From the NCBI GenBank assembly GCA_964568355.1, contig CAZMRK010000139.1, positions 1 to 9,154 on the forward strand: DNA of 9,154 nucleotides, written 5' to 3'. Made by a program: the position numbers and the translations under genes. Within the stretch, counting starts at the first letter, position 1. The number at the start of each line of letters is the position of its first letter. Below the pieces are notes generated by a model. It had not been told where the DNA came from, made no database searches, and was given only the letters and a program-made list of their open reading frames with translations. This stretch comes from JAJPJX01 sp964568355. Lineage in GTDB: Bacteria; Acidobacteriota; Terriglobia; Bryobacterales; Bryobacteraceae. Shown in pieces: positions 1 through 6,357 of this stretch.

Positions 1-704
1 ACGACGAGGGCGGCCTGGTAGGGCGGGAAATAGTGGCGATCGTCTTCGAGTACCTGCATGTCCAGCATGGATAGCAGGCCATCGGTGGCGTTGGCCGCCA
101 CCAGATCCACCTGTTTCTGTTCGAGCGCCTGATAGAGCAGACCCAGGTCCATCGTCTTGGGCGTCCCCTGGATGCGCAGCGGGTACGTGGCGAGGAGGCC
201 GCGCAAACCATCGGGCCGGGTGAGAAATTCATAGCCGATGCCCAGGCGCCAGCCGGCCGGACGGCGGGCGGCATCGCTGAGGCTGCGGATCTGGCCCGCT
301 CGGGCATCGCCGCCGCGTACGACCATGGCAAAGGTGTTGTTGAAACCCAGAGGATCGAGCCATACCAGATTCCAACGGCGCTGATACTCCGCGCGAATCC
401 GGGCCAATACCGCGGCTGCGTCGGCGGAGGGAGGCAATTTCAGAATCGTGGTGAGGGCCGTACCGGTGTACTCCGGGTAGACATCGATCTGGCCGGTCGC
501 GAGCGCCTGCTGCGCCAGCATGGTCCCTCCCAGGTTCAGCTTGCGGTAGATGGTGACGCCGGGCAGGCGGCGTTCCAACTGCTGGGCGACGATCTCCCCG
601 AGGATCACCTGTTCGGTGAAGTTCTTTGACCCAACCGAGATCTGCGGGGAGCTTGAGCAGCCGGCGAGCAGGAGCGACAGGGAAATCCATATGAGTTTGG
701 GCAT
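1..704 (-). CDS. Glycine betaine/choline/carnitine-type ABC transporter substrate-binding lipoprotein (partial, 3' end off the left edge)
   Basis: This is the extracytoplasmic binding subunit of an osmoprotectant-type (OpuCC/YehZ) ABC importer, expected to capture a quaternary ammonium compound and deliver it to the adjacent permease. The ATG is at 702-704, with an AGGTGG ribosome site 4 nt upstream. The frame is open to base 1, giving 234 residues; the family is usually about 290-310, so roughly the last 60 are missing. Residues 1-16 form a lipoprotein signal with lipobox LAGC, so Cys16 is probably lipidated. Family motifs follow: VGSKNFTEQ near residues 25-33, DVYPEYTGT near 75-83, and VLEDDRHYFPPYQAA near the edge. 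It begins 11 nt after the permease stop and is the third gene of the minus-strand operon. The family call is strong; the exact ligand (betaine, choline, carnitine or another) cannot be read from the sequence. Confidence 0.93.
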   Translation of the reverse strand, partial: MPKLIWISLSLLLAGCSSSPQISVGSKNFTEQVILGEIVAQQLERRLPGVTIYRKLNLGGTMLAQQALATGQIDVYPEYTGTALTTILKLPPSADAAAVLARIRAEYQRRWNLVWLDPLGFNNTFAMVVRGGDARAGQIRSLSDAARRPAGWRLGIGYEFLTRPDGLRGLLATYPLRIQGTPKTMDLGLLYQALEQKQVDLVAANATDGLLSMLDMQVLEDDRHYFPPYQAALV

Positions 705-715
705 GTCCACCTGGC

Positions 716-1333
716 TCAACTCTTGCTGATACGGCGCTCTACGAACCCCAGCCCGGCGTCGGCAACCAGGGCGAGGAGCGCCGCGGGAACGGCTCCGCTG
801 AGAATTTGCACGGTGTCCACCGAGGCGATACCGCGGAAGATGAAAACTCCCAGCCCGCCGCCTCCGATGGCCGCAGCGATGGTGGCCGTCCCGATAGTGG
901 TGACGGTGGCCACGCGCACGCCCGCCAGGATGGTGCGCGCCGCCAGCGGTATTTCCACCCACCACAGCAGTTGCCGCCCGGTCATCCCCATGGCAACGGC
1001 GGACTCTCGCACAGCCGGGTCGACGCCCAGAATTCCGGCCAGCGTATTGCGCAGAATAGGCAGCAGCGCGTACAGCACCAGGGCCACGATGGCGGTGCGC
1101 TTGCCGATCCCGCCGATCAGCGGCACCGGGAGCAGGAAGCCGAACAGGGCCAGGCTGGGGATCGTCTGCATGACGCTGGCGAAGCCCAGCAGCCATCCCC
1201 GCCAGCGCGGGCGGCGGGTGAGAAACACGCCGGCCGGGATGGCAATCGCGATGGCGAGCGATAGGGAGACCACGACCAGAAAGAGGTGGTCGAGGGTCAA
1301 TTCCAGCAGCTCATTCAGGATTGCGCGGATCAC
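716..1333 (-). CDS. Osmoprotectant-type ABC transporter permease (OpuCB/YehY/ProW-like)
   Basis: Inner-membrane permease of the importer, about 205 residues from the chosen start, a normal size for the short OpuCB-type permeases. It has five or six hydrophobic segments. The first begins near DHLFLVVVSL; later ones include one around the conserved MQTIPSLALFGFL stretch. The cytoplasmic EAA-type loop, which docks on the ATPase, reads ESAVAMGMTGRQLLWWVEIP at about residues 110-129. The AIGGGGLG motif further on is typical of this family. I chose the GTG at 1331-1333 because it overlaps the ATPase stop in a GTGA arrangement and has GGAG five bases upstream. An in-frame ATG at 1349-1351 would add six residues and overlap the ATPase by 22 nt, but I see no ribosome site before it. 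The OpuC system often has a second permease, which is not in this window. Confidence 0.93.
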   Translation of the reverse strand: MIRAILNELLELTLDHLFLVVVSLSLAIAIAIPAGVFLTRRPRWRGWLLGFASVMQTIPSLALFGFLLPVPLIGGIGKRTAIVALVLYALLPILRNTLAGILGVDPAVRESAVAMGMTGRQLLWWVEIPLAARTILAGVRVATVTTIGTATIAAAIGGGGLGVFIFRGIASVDTVQILSGAVPAALLALVADAGLGFVERRISKS

Positions 1334-2094
1334 GCCGACTCCAATTTCCATTCGAGGCCGGCGAGGAAGGCCTCAACTTCAGCCCCGCGGGCGCGCAGAA
1401 ACTCGCGCGGGGCGGCCAGGACTTCCAGTCGGCCCTGGTGCAGCAACCCGATGCGGGTGGCGAGGACCAGGGCCTCGCGAATGTCGTGGGTTACGAAAAT
1501 GGAGGTTTTGTGCAGCTCCCGGCCCAATTCCCGGAACTGGCGCTGAAGCTCCAGGCGGGTAACCGGATCGACGGCGCCGAACGGCTCGTCGAATAACAGG
1601 AGGTCTGGGTCCGCCGCCAGAGCACGGGCCACTCCGACGCGCTGGCGCTGCCCGCCGGAGAGTTCCCGGGGATAACGCGGCGCGAACTGCCGCGGATCGA
1701 GCCCGACGCGGTCCAGAAGTTCCTCCACGCGGCGGCGGGTGCGGTCCGCGTCCCAGTTTTCGAGCCGGGGTCCCAGCCCTACGTTCTGCGCGACGGTGTA
1801 GTGCGGGAACAAGCCGATTTCCTGAATCACGTAGCCGATGTGACGTTTCAGACGGACGGGGTCCCAGGCGGTGGTCGCCTTACCATCGACGCGCACTTCG
1901 CCGGAAGTGGGATAGAGAAGCCCGTTGACCATCTTGAGCGCCGTGGTTTTTCCCGAGCCGCTGCGGCCCAGCAGGACCAGGGTCTCGCCTTCCGCCACCT
2001 GGAGGGTCAGATCGCGCAGAATTTCGCGGCCGCCAATGGTGTACGATACGTTTTCGAACTCGACCAATCCGCCCATATCGCGCTTCCCGGCCAC
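1330..2094 (-). CDS. Osmoprotectant-type ABC transporter ATP-binding protein without CBS domains (OpuCA/ProV-like)
   Basis: Cytoplasmic ATPase that powers the importer, 254 residues. Motifs in order: Walker A GRSGSGKT at 43-50, Q-loop Gln91 in VIQEIGLFPH, signature LSGGQ at 145-149, Walker B LLLFDE at 165-170 with catalytic Glu170, and switch His203 in VTHD. The VIQEIGLFPH and MVNGLLYPTSG stretches are characteristic of the glycine betaine/proline (QAT) ATPase family. ProV and OpuAA proteins carry a pair of C-terminal CBS domains; this one stops soon after the nucleotide-binding domain, so CBS-based ionic-strength sensing is absent. The start used is GTG at 2092-2094, with AGAAGG ten bases upstream. 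An ATG at 2074-2076 preceded by GGGAAG would remove six residues and is equally possible. It is the first gene of the operon, divergent from the peptidase gene. Confidence 0.94.
   Translation of the reverse strand: MAGKRDMGGLVEFENVSYTIGGREILRDLTLQVAEGETLVLLGRSGSGKTTALKMVNGLLYPTSGEVRVDGKATTAWDPVRLKRHIGYVIQEIGLFPHYTVAQNVGLGPRLENWDADRTRRRVEELLDRVGLDPRQFAPRYPRELSGGQRQRVGVARALAADPDLLLFDEPFGAVDPVTRLELQRQFRELGRELHKTSIFVTHDIREALVLATRIGLLHQGRLEVLAAPREFLRARGAEVEAFLAGLEWKLESA
1339..1342 (-). promoter_or_regulatory. Ribosome binding site GGAG for the permease GTG start
   Basis: On the minus strand GGAG lies five bases before the GTG at 1331-1333, inside the end of the ATPase gene. It decides the permease start in favour of the GTGA overlap rather than the upstream ATG at 1349-1351, and suggests translational coupling between the two genes. 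Confidence 0.6.
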
Positions 2095-2142
2095 GGAAGT
2101 TGAACCTTCTTGTAGGGCCGAACGTCTACCAGGATAGATTAG
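2095..2142. promoter_or_regulatory. Short divergent intergenic region between the ABC operon and the M28 peptidase gene
   Basis: Forty-eight bases separate the two divergent start codons, so promoter elements for both directions must overlap here or lie inside the coding regions. A TTGAAC box at 2100-2105 could be a plus-strand -35, but no good -10 hexamer follows at normal spacing. AGGA at 2131-2134 is the likely ribosome site of the peptidase gene, eight bases before its ATG. I see no convincing operator palindrome. Confidence 0.4.
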
Positions 2143-3594
2143 ATGATCACTTCACGCCTGCGGCTCATTCTTCCCCTTTGGATCTTAGCGCCCCTGCTCC
2201 TGGCGGCGGACTCGCAACCGCCTGCGATTGCGCCGGAGGTCCAGCGGGCGATCGACCGTGTTTCGCCGGATTCCTTGCGGGGGCATGTGTCGTTTCTGGC
2301 GTCGGACCTGCTGGAAGGCAGAGGCACTCCCTCGCGCGGGCTGGACATCGCCGCCGAGTATATCGCAGCGCAGTTCCGGCGCGCGGGGCTCGAAGCCGCG
2401 GGGGACGATGGATATTATCAGACGGCGCGCCTGGAATCGGTGGAGCAGTCTTTGGACGGCTTTCGCCTGACGATCGAGAGCGGCGGCAAGAGGGTGGAGG
2501 CCGGCGCGGAGCAGGTGGCGTTCCGAACCCCACGGGCCGTCGATCTGACGGAGGCCGAAGCCGTTGCAATCGAGGTGGAGGCGATTTCTTCGCTCCAACC
2601 CGAGCAGGTTGCAGGCAAGGCGGTCATCGTGGCGCTTCCGCGGGATGGCAAGCTGAGCGAGAGGATGCGGTCACTGGCGGCGCTGCATCCCGCGGCCGTC
2701 CTCGATACCGTCTCGAAGAACCTGGCGGCGAAGACTCTGGTGGACCCCACGCTTCCGCGCCTGGGAGTAGCGTGGGTCGCACTGCGGGATTCCGAGGCCC
2801 TGCACCTGCTTCGTTCCGTGAAACACGGAGCCGAATGCAAGATCTCGCTGCACCTGGCGGCGCCAGTGGTGACAGCGGTGCGCGTGCGGAACGTGGTCGC
2901 GCTGCTGCGCGGGTCTGATCCGGTGCTGCGGGATTCCTATATCGTGCTGAGCGCGCACTACGACCACCTGGGGGTCGGCAAGGACCGGATTTTCCATGGG
3001 GCCAACGACGACGGCAGCGGCACGGCATCGGTGATCGAAATCAGCCAGGCTCTGGCGACGCTCCGGCCGCGCCCGCGCCGCAGCATCGTCTTTCTGGCCT
3101 TGTTCGGCGAGGAGGAGGGGCTGCTCGGCTCTCTCTACTACACCCGCCATCCTATCTTTCCCTTAAAAAAGACGATTGCCAACCTGAATCTGGAGCAACT
3201 GGGGCGGACCGATGCCAGTGAGGGCAGGGAAGTGGCCAACGCCACGCTGACCGGCTTTGACTTTTCCGACCTGAGCGCTACGGTGCGGCGCGCCGGGCGC
3301 CTCACCGGCATCAAAGTCTACCGGTCGAGCGACGGGGGCGATGCCTACTTCGACCGCAGCGACAACGCCGCATTTGCGCGCAAGGGCATCCCGGCCCATA
3401 CCGCGGCGGTGGCCTTCGAGTTTCCCGATTATCATGCCCCGAACGATACGTGGGAGAAGATCGACTACGAGAATCTGGCGAAGGTGGATCGGATGCTGGC
3501 GCTGGCAGTGGTGCTGGTAGCCAATAACCCGGCGGCACCGCGCTGGAACCTGAATAATCCCAAGACAGTGCCATACCGGAAGAGGGCGGAATAG
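2143..3594 (+). CDS. Secreted M28-family zinc metallopeptidase (aminopeptidase)
   Basis: Predicted exported di-zinc exopeptidase of 483 residues, likely trimming peptides in the periplasm or outside the cell. Residues 1-22 are a hydrophobic signal peptide with probable cleavage around LLLAA-DS. The N-terminal motif ASDLLEGRGT (53-62) is common in large bacterial M28 proteins. A less conserved insert (about 110-245), possibly PA-like, precedes the catalytic domain. By comparison with Aeromonas aminopeptidase, metal ligands and catalytic residues are His272 (AHYDHLG), bridging Asp289 (GANDDGSG), general base Glu323 and ligand Glu324 (FGEEEGLLGS), Glu351 (NLEQLGR) and His431 (DYHAPNDT). The usual residue at 351 is Asp; Glu is a conservative change. 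The gene ends in tandem TAG TAG stops. It looks monocistronic, flanked by a divergent operon and a palindromic intergenic region. The substrate is not inferable. Confidence 0.93.
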   Translation: MITSRLRLILPLWILAPLLLAADSQPPAIAPEVQRAIDRVSPDSLRGHVSFLASDLLEGRGTPSRGLDIAAEYIAAQFRRAGLEAAGDDGYYQTARLESVEQSLDGFRLTIESGGKRVEAGAEQVAFRTPRAVDLTEAEAVAIEVEAISSLQPEQVAGKAVIVALPRDGKLSERMRSLAALHPAAVLDTVSKNLAAKTLVDPTLPRLGVAWVALRDSEALHLLRSVKHGAECKISLHLAAPVVTAVRVRNVVALLRGSDPVLRDSYIVLSAHYDHLGVGKDRIFHGANDDGSGTASVIEISQALATLRPRPRRSIVFLALFGEEEGLLGSLYYTRHPIFPLKKTIANLNLEQLGRTDASEGREVANATLTGFDFSDLSATVRRAGRLTGIKVYRSSDGGDAYFDRSDNAAFARKGIPAHTAAVAFEFPDYHAPNDTWEKIDYENLAKVDRMLALAVVLVANNPAAPRWNLNNPKTVPYRKRAE

Positions 3595-3628
3595 TAGAGC
3601 GTCCCGGTGATTTTGAAACTATCCGAAA

Positions 3629-3685
3629 CGTCGACGCGAGCGTCGACGCTGCGCGCTGAAGCGCGCGCTACAACGCTAGCGCGCG
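3629..3685. repeat. Cluster of GC-rich palindromes (REP-like intergenic repeat candidate)
   Basis: In the 132-bp gap between the peptidase and the lipoprotein, several perfect palindromes are stacked. CGTCGACG occurs at 3629-3636 and 3641-3648, separated by CGAG, the second copy extending to AGCGTCGACGCT at 3639-3650. A hairpin GCGCGC-TGAA-GCGCGC sits at 3651-3666. An alternative 8-bp stem pairs 3662-3669 with 3678-3685 around a short loop. No T-tract follows, so this is not a classic terminator. The layout resembles dispersed extragenic palindromic elements; only one copy is in this window, so repeat status is inference. Confidence 0.5.
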
Positions 3686-3709
3686 GTTCCGTTCCGCCAC
3701 TGAACCGCG
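3682..3709. repeat. Perfect 8-bp inverted repeat just upstream of the lipoprotein start
   Basis: CGCGGTTC at 3682-3689 and its exact complement GAACCGCG at 3702-3709 flank a 12-base loop, and the second arm ends 17 bases before the lipoprotein ATG. It partly overlaps the palindrome cluster on its left, so it may be the end of that element, an operator, or a leader hairpin. The sequence does not decide between these. Confidence 0.45.
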
Positions 3710-3726
3710 GGCTAGAATGGCGGTCG

Positions 3727-5079
3727 ATGCCGCTGTTCTTGCTGCTGGTGGCCGTACTCTGTCTGTCTGCCTGCTCTCCGTCGCCGGAGGCGCGATTGCG
3801 GCGTGGGTTGCGGGATCACAATGCGATTGTGCGGCTGCCGCCCGGCACTCTGGAAGTCTCCACCGAACTGCAGATACCGGAGGGTGCGCGCGACCTGGAG
3901 ATCGTAGGGGCGGGCGATACGGTAATCCGGGCGGCGCCGAACTTCCGCGGCCGGGCGATTCTGACTTGCGGGAGGGGAATGCGCCTGCATCTGCGGAATT
4001 TTCGGATCGAGGGCAACGCATCCATCCGATCTCAGGCGCAGGCGATGGCTCCGTCTGAGAATTACCTCCGCGTCTTCTACGCCAATAACGGAATTCTGGC
4101 CGATGGCGTAGAGGATCTGGAGATCCGCAACGTGCATTTCCAGGGAATCGCCAACTTCGCCATCCTGGTAAGCCGCAGCCGGCAGGTGCGCATTGAGGAC
4201 GTGGTGGTGGAAGACAGCGGCTCGCTGACCGGGAAAGGCAGGAACAACACCACCGGGGGCATCCTGATCGAAGAGGGCACGTCGGATTTTCAGGTGGTGC
4301 GGTGCACGTTTCGCAATATTCGCGGCAACGGGGTCTGGACTCACTCGCTGTACCGTTCGCCGCGGGGCCAGGACGGGCTGATCGCCCAGAATCGCTTCGA
4401 TACGATCGGGCGGGATGCGATTCAGGTAGGCCACGCCACCCGGGTGCGCGTCATCGGCAATCGCGGGACGCGCATCGGATTCCCGGCGGAGATTGTCGAT
4501 GCCGAGGGGGGCGGAACGCCGGTGGCGATCGATACGGCGGGCAATGTGGATCAATCCGTCTACATGGGCAACCAGTTCCAAGAGACAAATGGGAAGTGCA
4601 TTGATCTGGACGGGTTTCACGATGGCGAAGTGCGGGCCAATATCTGCCTCAACCGGCTTCCCGCGGAGAGCTACGCTTTCGGGCACTTCGGCATCGTCAT
4701 GAACAACACCAATCCGGATATGCAGTCGCAGAACATCACGATTGCGGAGAACCGGATCGAGGGCACGAAGTTCGGCGGCATTTTCGTTATCGGCAGCGGG
4801 CACCAGATTACGGGCAACCGGCTGCTGCATCTCAACACCGCGGGGTGCAACGAGAGCGCGGCGCGCTTTGGCTGCTTCTATTTTCCGGGAGAGCCGGAAC
4901 TGCTGGAGAGCGGCATCTACCTGGGGCGCCGGGCGGAGCGAGCCGCGGTGACGCGTTCCAATGTGATTCGCGGCAATTTCATCTCGGGCCACAAGATGAA
5001 AGAGCGCTGCATCGCCGCCGCGCCGGGGGTGCGGCTCGGCGACAATCTCGTGGAGCGCAACACCTGCACAGACGAGTAA
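3727..5079 (+). CDS. Lipoprotein with right-handed parallel beta-helix (PbH1-type) repeats, function unknown
   Basis: A 450-residue protein with a short lipoprotein signal, lipobox LSAC with Cys16 as the lipidated residue, so it is probably membrane-anchored outside the cytoplasm. The rest is rich in short beta-strand rungs of the pectate-lyase/NosD style, with repeated units such as NGILADGVEDLEIRNVHF (121-138), GGILIEEGTSDFQVVRCTF (177-195), DAIQVGHATRVRVIGN (230-245), QNITIAENRIEG (335-346) and GGIFVIGSGHQITGNRL (350-366). These indicate a beta-helix, a fold used by polysaccharide lyases, epimerases and hydrolases and by some binding proteins. I cannot name catalytic residues. The start at 3727 is chosen because the signal peptide begins there; the frame is open back to a GTG at 3607, but that part only reads through palindromes. 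galT follows 48 bases downstream, which might hint at carbohydrate metabolism, but this is weak. Confidence 0.85.
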   Translation: MPLFLLLVAVLCLSACSPSPEARLRRGLRDHNAIVRLPPGTLEVSTELQIPEGARDLEIVGAGDTVIRAAPNFRGRAILTCGRGMRLHLRNFRIEGNASIRSQAQAMAPSENYLRVFYANNGILADGVEDLEIRNVHFQGIANFAILVSRSRQVRIEDVVVEDSGSLTGKGRNNTTGGILIEEGTSDFQVVRCTFRNIRGNGVWTHSLYRSPRGQDGLIAQNRFDTIGRDAIQVGHATRVRVIGNRGTRIGFPAEIVDAEGGGTPVAIDTAGNVDQSVYMGNQFQETNGKCIDLDGFHDGEVRANICLNRLPAESYAFGHFGIVMNNTNPDMQSQNITIAENRIEGTKFGGIFVIGSGHQITGNRLLHLNTAGCNESAARFGCFYFPGEPELLESGIYLGRRAERAAVTRSNVIRGNFISGHKMKERCIAAAPGVRLGDNLVERNTCTDE

Positions 5080-5117
5080 CGGACCGCCGAATACTACAAT
5101 GAGGTTTTTCGATCGTC

Positions 5118-5122
5118 AGGAG
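5118..5122 (+). promoter_or_regulatory. Ribosome binding site AGGAG of galT
   Basis: AGGAG lies five bases before the GTG at 5128-5130. It is the strongest Shine-Dalgarno site in the window and supports GTG as the galT start. Confidence 0.75.
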
Positions 5123-5127
5123 AAGCT

Positions 5128-6078
5128 GTGAACGAACTTCGCTGGCATCCGCTGCTGCGCGAGTGGGTGGCGGTCGCCGCTCACCGGCAGGACCGGCCGC
5201 AGATGCCGAAAGACTGGTGCCCCTTTTGCCCGGGCTCGGGCCATGTGCCGGAGCAATACGACGTATATCTCTATCCCAATGATTTCGCCGCGTTTCGGCT
5301 GGACAATCCGCCGTTCTGTCCGGAGACGGGCTTATATCGGGCGACCGGCGCGCGGGGCGCGACCGACGTGGTCCTGTATCATCCGGACCACAAACTGCTG
5401 CCGTCGCAGATGACGGCGGAGCATTGGGAGAAGGTGATCGGGCTATGGATCAGCCGCTATCGGGAACTGGCGGCGAACCCAGACATCCGGTATGTGTATA
5501 CGTTCGAGAATACCGGTGTGGCCATCGGGGTGACGATGCCGCACCCGCACGGCCAGATCTATTCGTTCCCTTTTGTCCCGCCGCTGGCGCAACGCGAACT
5601 GGATGGGGCTGCGGCATGTTTTGCGGAGCAGGGCGAGTGCCCGTACTGCCGCATTCTGCGAGACGAGATCGCGGACGGCGGGCGGGTGTTCGCCGAGAAT
5701 GCCAGTTTTGCGGCGTTTGTGCCGTTCTGGGCGCGGTTTCCGGCGGAAGGGCAACTCTACTCCCGCCGGCACGTGGGTACGCTGGACGAACTCACCGGCC
5801 GGGAACGGGCAGACCTGGCTGCGATTCTGAAAACCGTCCGGATGAAATACGACCACCTGTTCGGATTCCCGATGCCGCTGATGATGATCGTGCGCCAGCA
5901 GCCCACCGCCGACCGGCATCCATACCTCCACCTGCACGTGGAGTTTCTGCCGATCCAGCGCAGCGCGACCAAGCTGAAATACCTGGCCGGGGTGGAGACA
6001 GGAGCGGGAACCTTTCTGAACGATACGGTGGCTGAAGAGCGGGCGGCTGCGCTGCGCGCCGCGGAACCGGCCAGCTAG
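5128..6078 (+). CDS. galT: Galactose-1-phosphate uridylyltransferase (GalT, HIT superfamily)
   Basis: Cytoplasmic enzyme of the Leloir pathway that exchanges UMP between UDP-glucose and galactose-1-phosphate. It has 316 residues, somewhat shorter than the E. coli enzyme (348). Cys31 and Cys34 (CPFC), His88 (PDHKLLP) and His139 match the structural zinc ligands of the family. The active-site triad HPHGQ lies at 139-143, with His141 as the expected nucleophile that carries UMP. A second CPYC pair at 171-174, and HLHVEF at 268-273 near the C-terminal metal site, also fit. TGAGTFLND near 291-299 is a conserved family stretch. The start is GTG with AGGAG five bases upstream. galK and galE are not in the window, so pathway partners lie elsewhere or the enzyme serves another sugar phosphate. 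It ends 15 bases before the convergent small gene. Confidence 0.93.
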   Translation: MNELRWHPLLREWVAVAAHRQDRPQMPKDWCPFCPGSGHVPEQYDVYLYPNDFAAFRLDNPPFCPETGLYRATGARGATDVVLYHPDHKLLPSQMTAEHWEKVIGLWISRYRELAANPDIRYVYTFENTGVAIGVTMPHPHGQIYSFPFVPPLAQRELDGAAACFAEQGECPYCRILRDEIADGGRVFAENASFAAFVPFWARFPAEGQLYSRRHVGTLDELTGRERADLAAILKTVRMKYDHLFGFPMPLMMIVRQQPTADRHPYLHLHVEFLPIQRSATKLKYLAGVETGAGTFLNDTVAEERAAALRAAEPAS

Positions 6079-6088
6079 GCGGCGCGCA
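6053..6088. terminator. GC hairpin spanning the galT stop codon, possible bidirectional 3' element
   Basis: TGCGCGCCGC at 6053-6062 pairs perfectly with GCGGCGCGCA at 6079-6088, a 10-bp stem with a 16-base loop that contains the galT TAG (6076-6078). The right arm ends 5 bases before the stop of the convergent minus-strand gene (6094-6096). There is no T-tract on either strand, so this is not a standard intrinsic terminator. Its position at the end of two convergent genes suggests transcript-end or stability function, but chance in GC-rich DNA is possible. Confidence 0.35.
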
Positions 6089-6093
6089 AGTTC

Positions 6094-6357
6094 CTACCGG
6101 TCTTCCTCATACGGCCGATAGCCGCTGTTGAGCATGACCCGGCGGGTCGCCTCCAGCATGTCCGGAAGGACGTAAAAAAACGCTCCCGTGCGCTCGCGCT
6201 TGAAGAGGAATCCGCCGATGTACTGATCCGCTTCCACACCATAGTCGAGGCCGGCCTCGGTGAGGATCGATTCCAGGCGGAGAGCATCGTTGAGCCGCTT
6301 GGCGATGTAGATCAGAATGGGGTCGTGGTCTTCAAAATAAGATGCGTCCTGCCGCAT
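6094..6357 (-). CDS. Small uncharacterised protein
   Basis: An 87-residue soluble protein with no signal peptide or membrane segment. I do not recognise the family with certainty. It has a helix-rich first half (IYIAKRLNDALRLESILTEAG), a middle with DYGVEADQYIGGFLFKRERTGAFFYVLP that looks like beta strands, and a C-terminal helix ending in SGYRP. The layout, with a residue-list helix followed by a short beta sheet, loosely recalls small DUF2007-like domains, but that is only a resemblance. The ATG at 6355-6357 has AGGGA close upstream. An in-frame ATG at 6397-6399 adds 14 mainly basic residues and has no visible ribosome site. No other credible gene covers this stretch. It is convergent with galT and divergent from dprA, so it is probably transcribed alone. 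Confidence 0.65.
   Translation of the reverse strand: MRQDASYFEDHDPILIYIAKRLNDALRLESILTEAGLDYGVEADQYIGGFLFKRERTGAFFYVLPDMLEATRRVMLNSGYRPYEEDR

Noticed and set aside
723..1562. Plus-strand open frame across the ABC permease and ATPase genes
   Set aside because: Its product is a low-complexity Arg/Pro/Ser-rich shadow, while the minus strand holds clear ABC transporter genes.
3607..3726. N-terminal extension of the beta-helix protein from a GTG at 3607
   Set aside because: The extension would translate palindromic repeats and place 40 basic residues before an obvious lipoprotein signal peptide; the frame is open only because GC-rich palindromes lack stops.
3712..4992. Long minus-strand open frame (426 codons) opposite the beta-helix lipoprotein gene
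   Set aside because: It mirrors the plus-strand gene in GC-rich DNA, its product has no recognisable domain and a composition rich in Arg, His and Pro. The plus strand has a lipoprotein signal and regular repeats.
5095..5100. TACAAT as a -10 promoter box for galT
   Set aside because: No acceptable -35 hexamer lies 16-18 bases upstream, so it cannot be supported as a promoter.
6174..6180. Run of seven A (seven T on the coding strand) in the small minus-strand gene, considered as a slippage or frameshift site
   Set aside because: It encodes the in-frame FFY of a plausible conserved core, the frame is intact, and no overlapping downstream frame of interest was seen.
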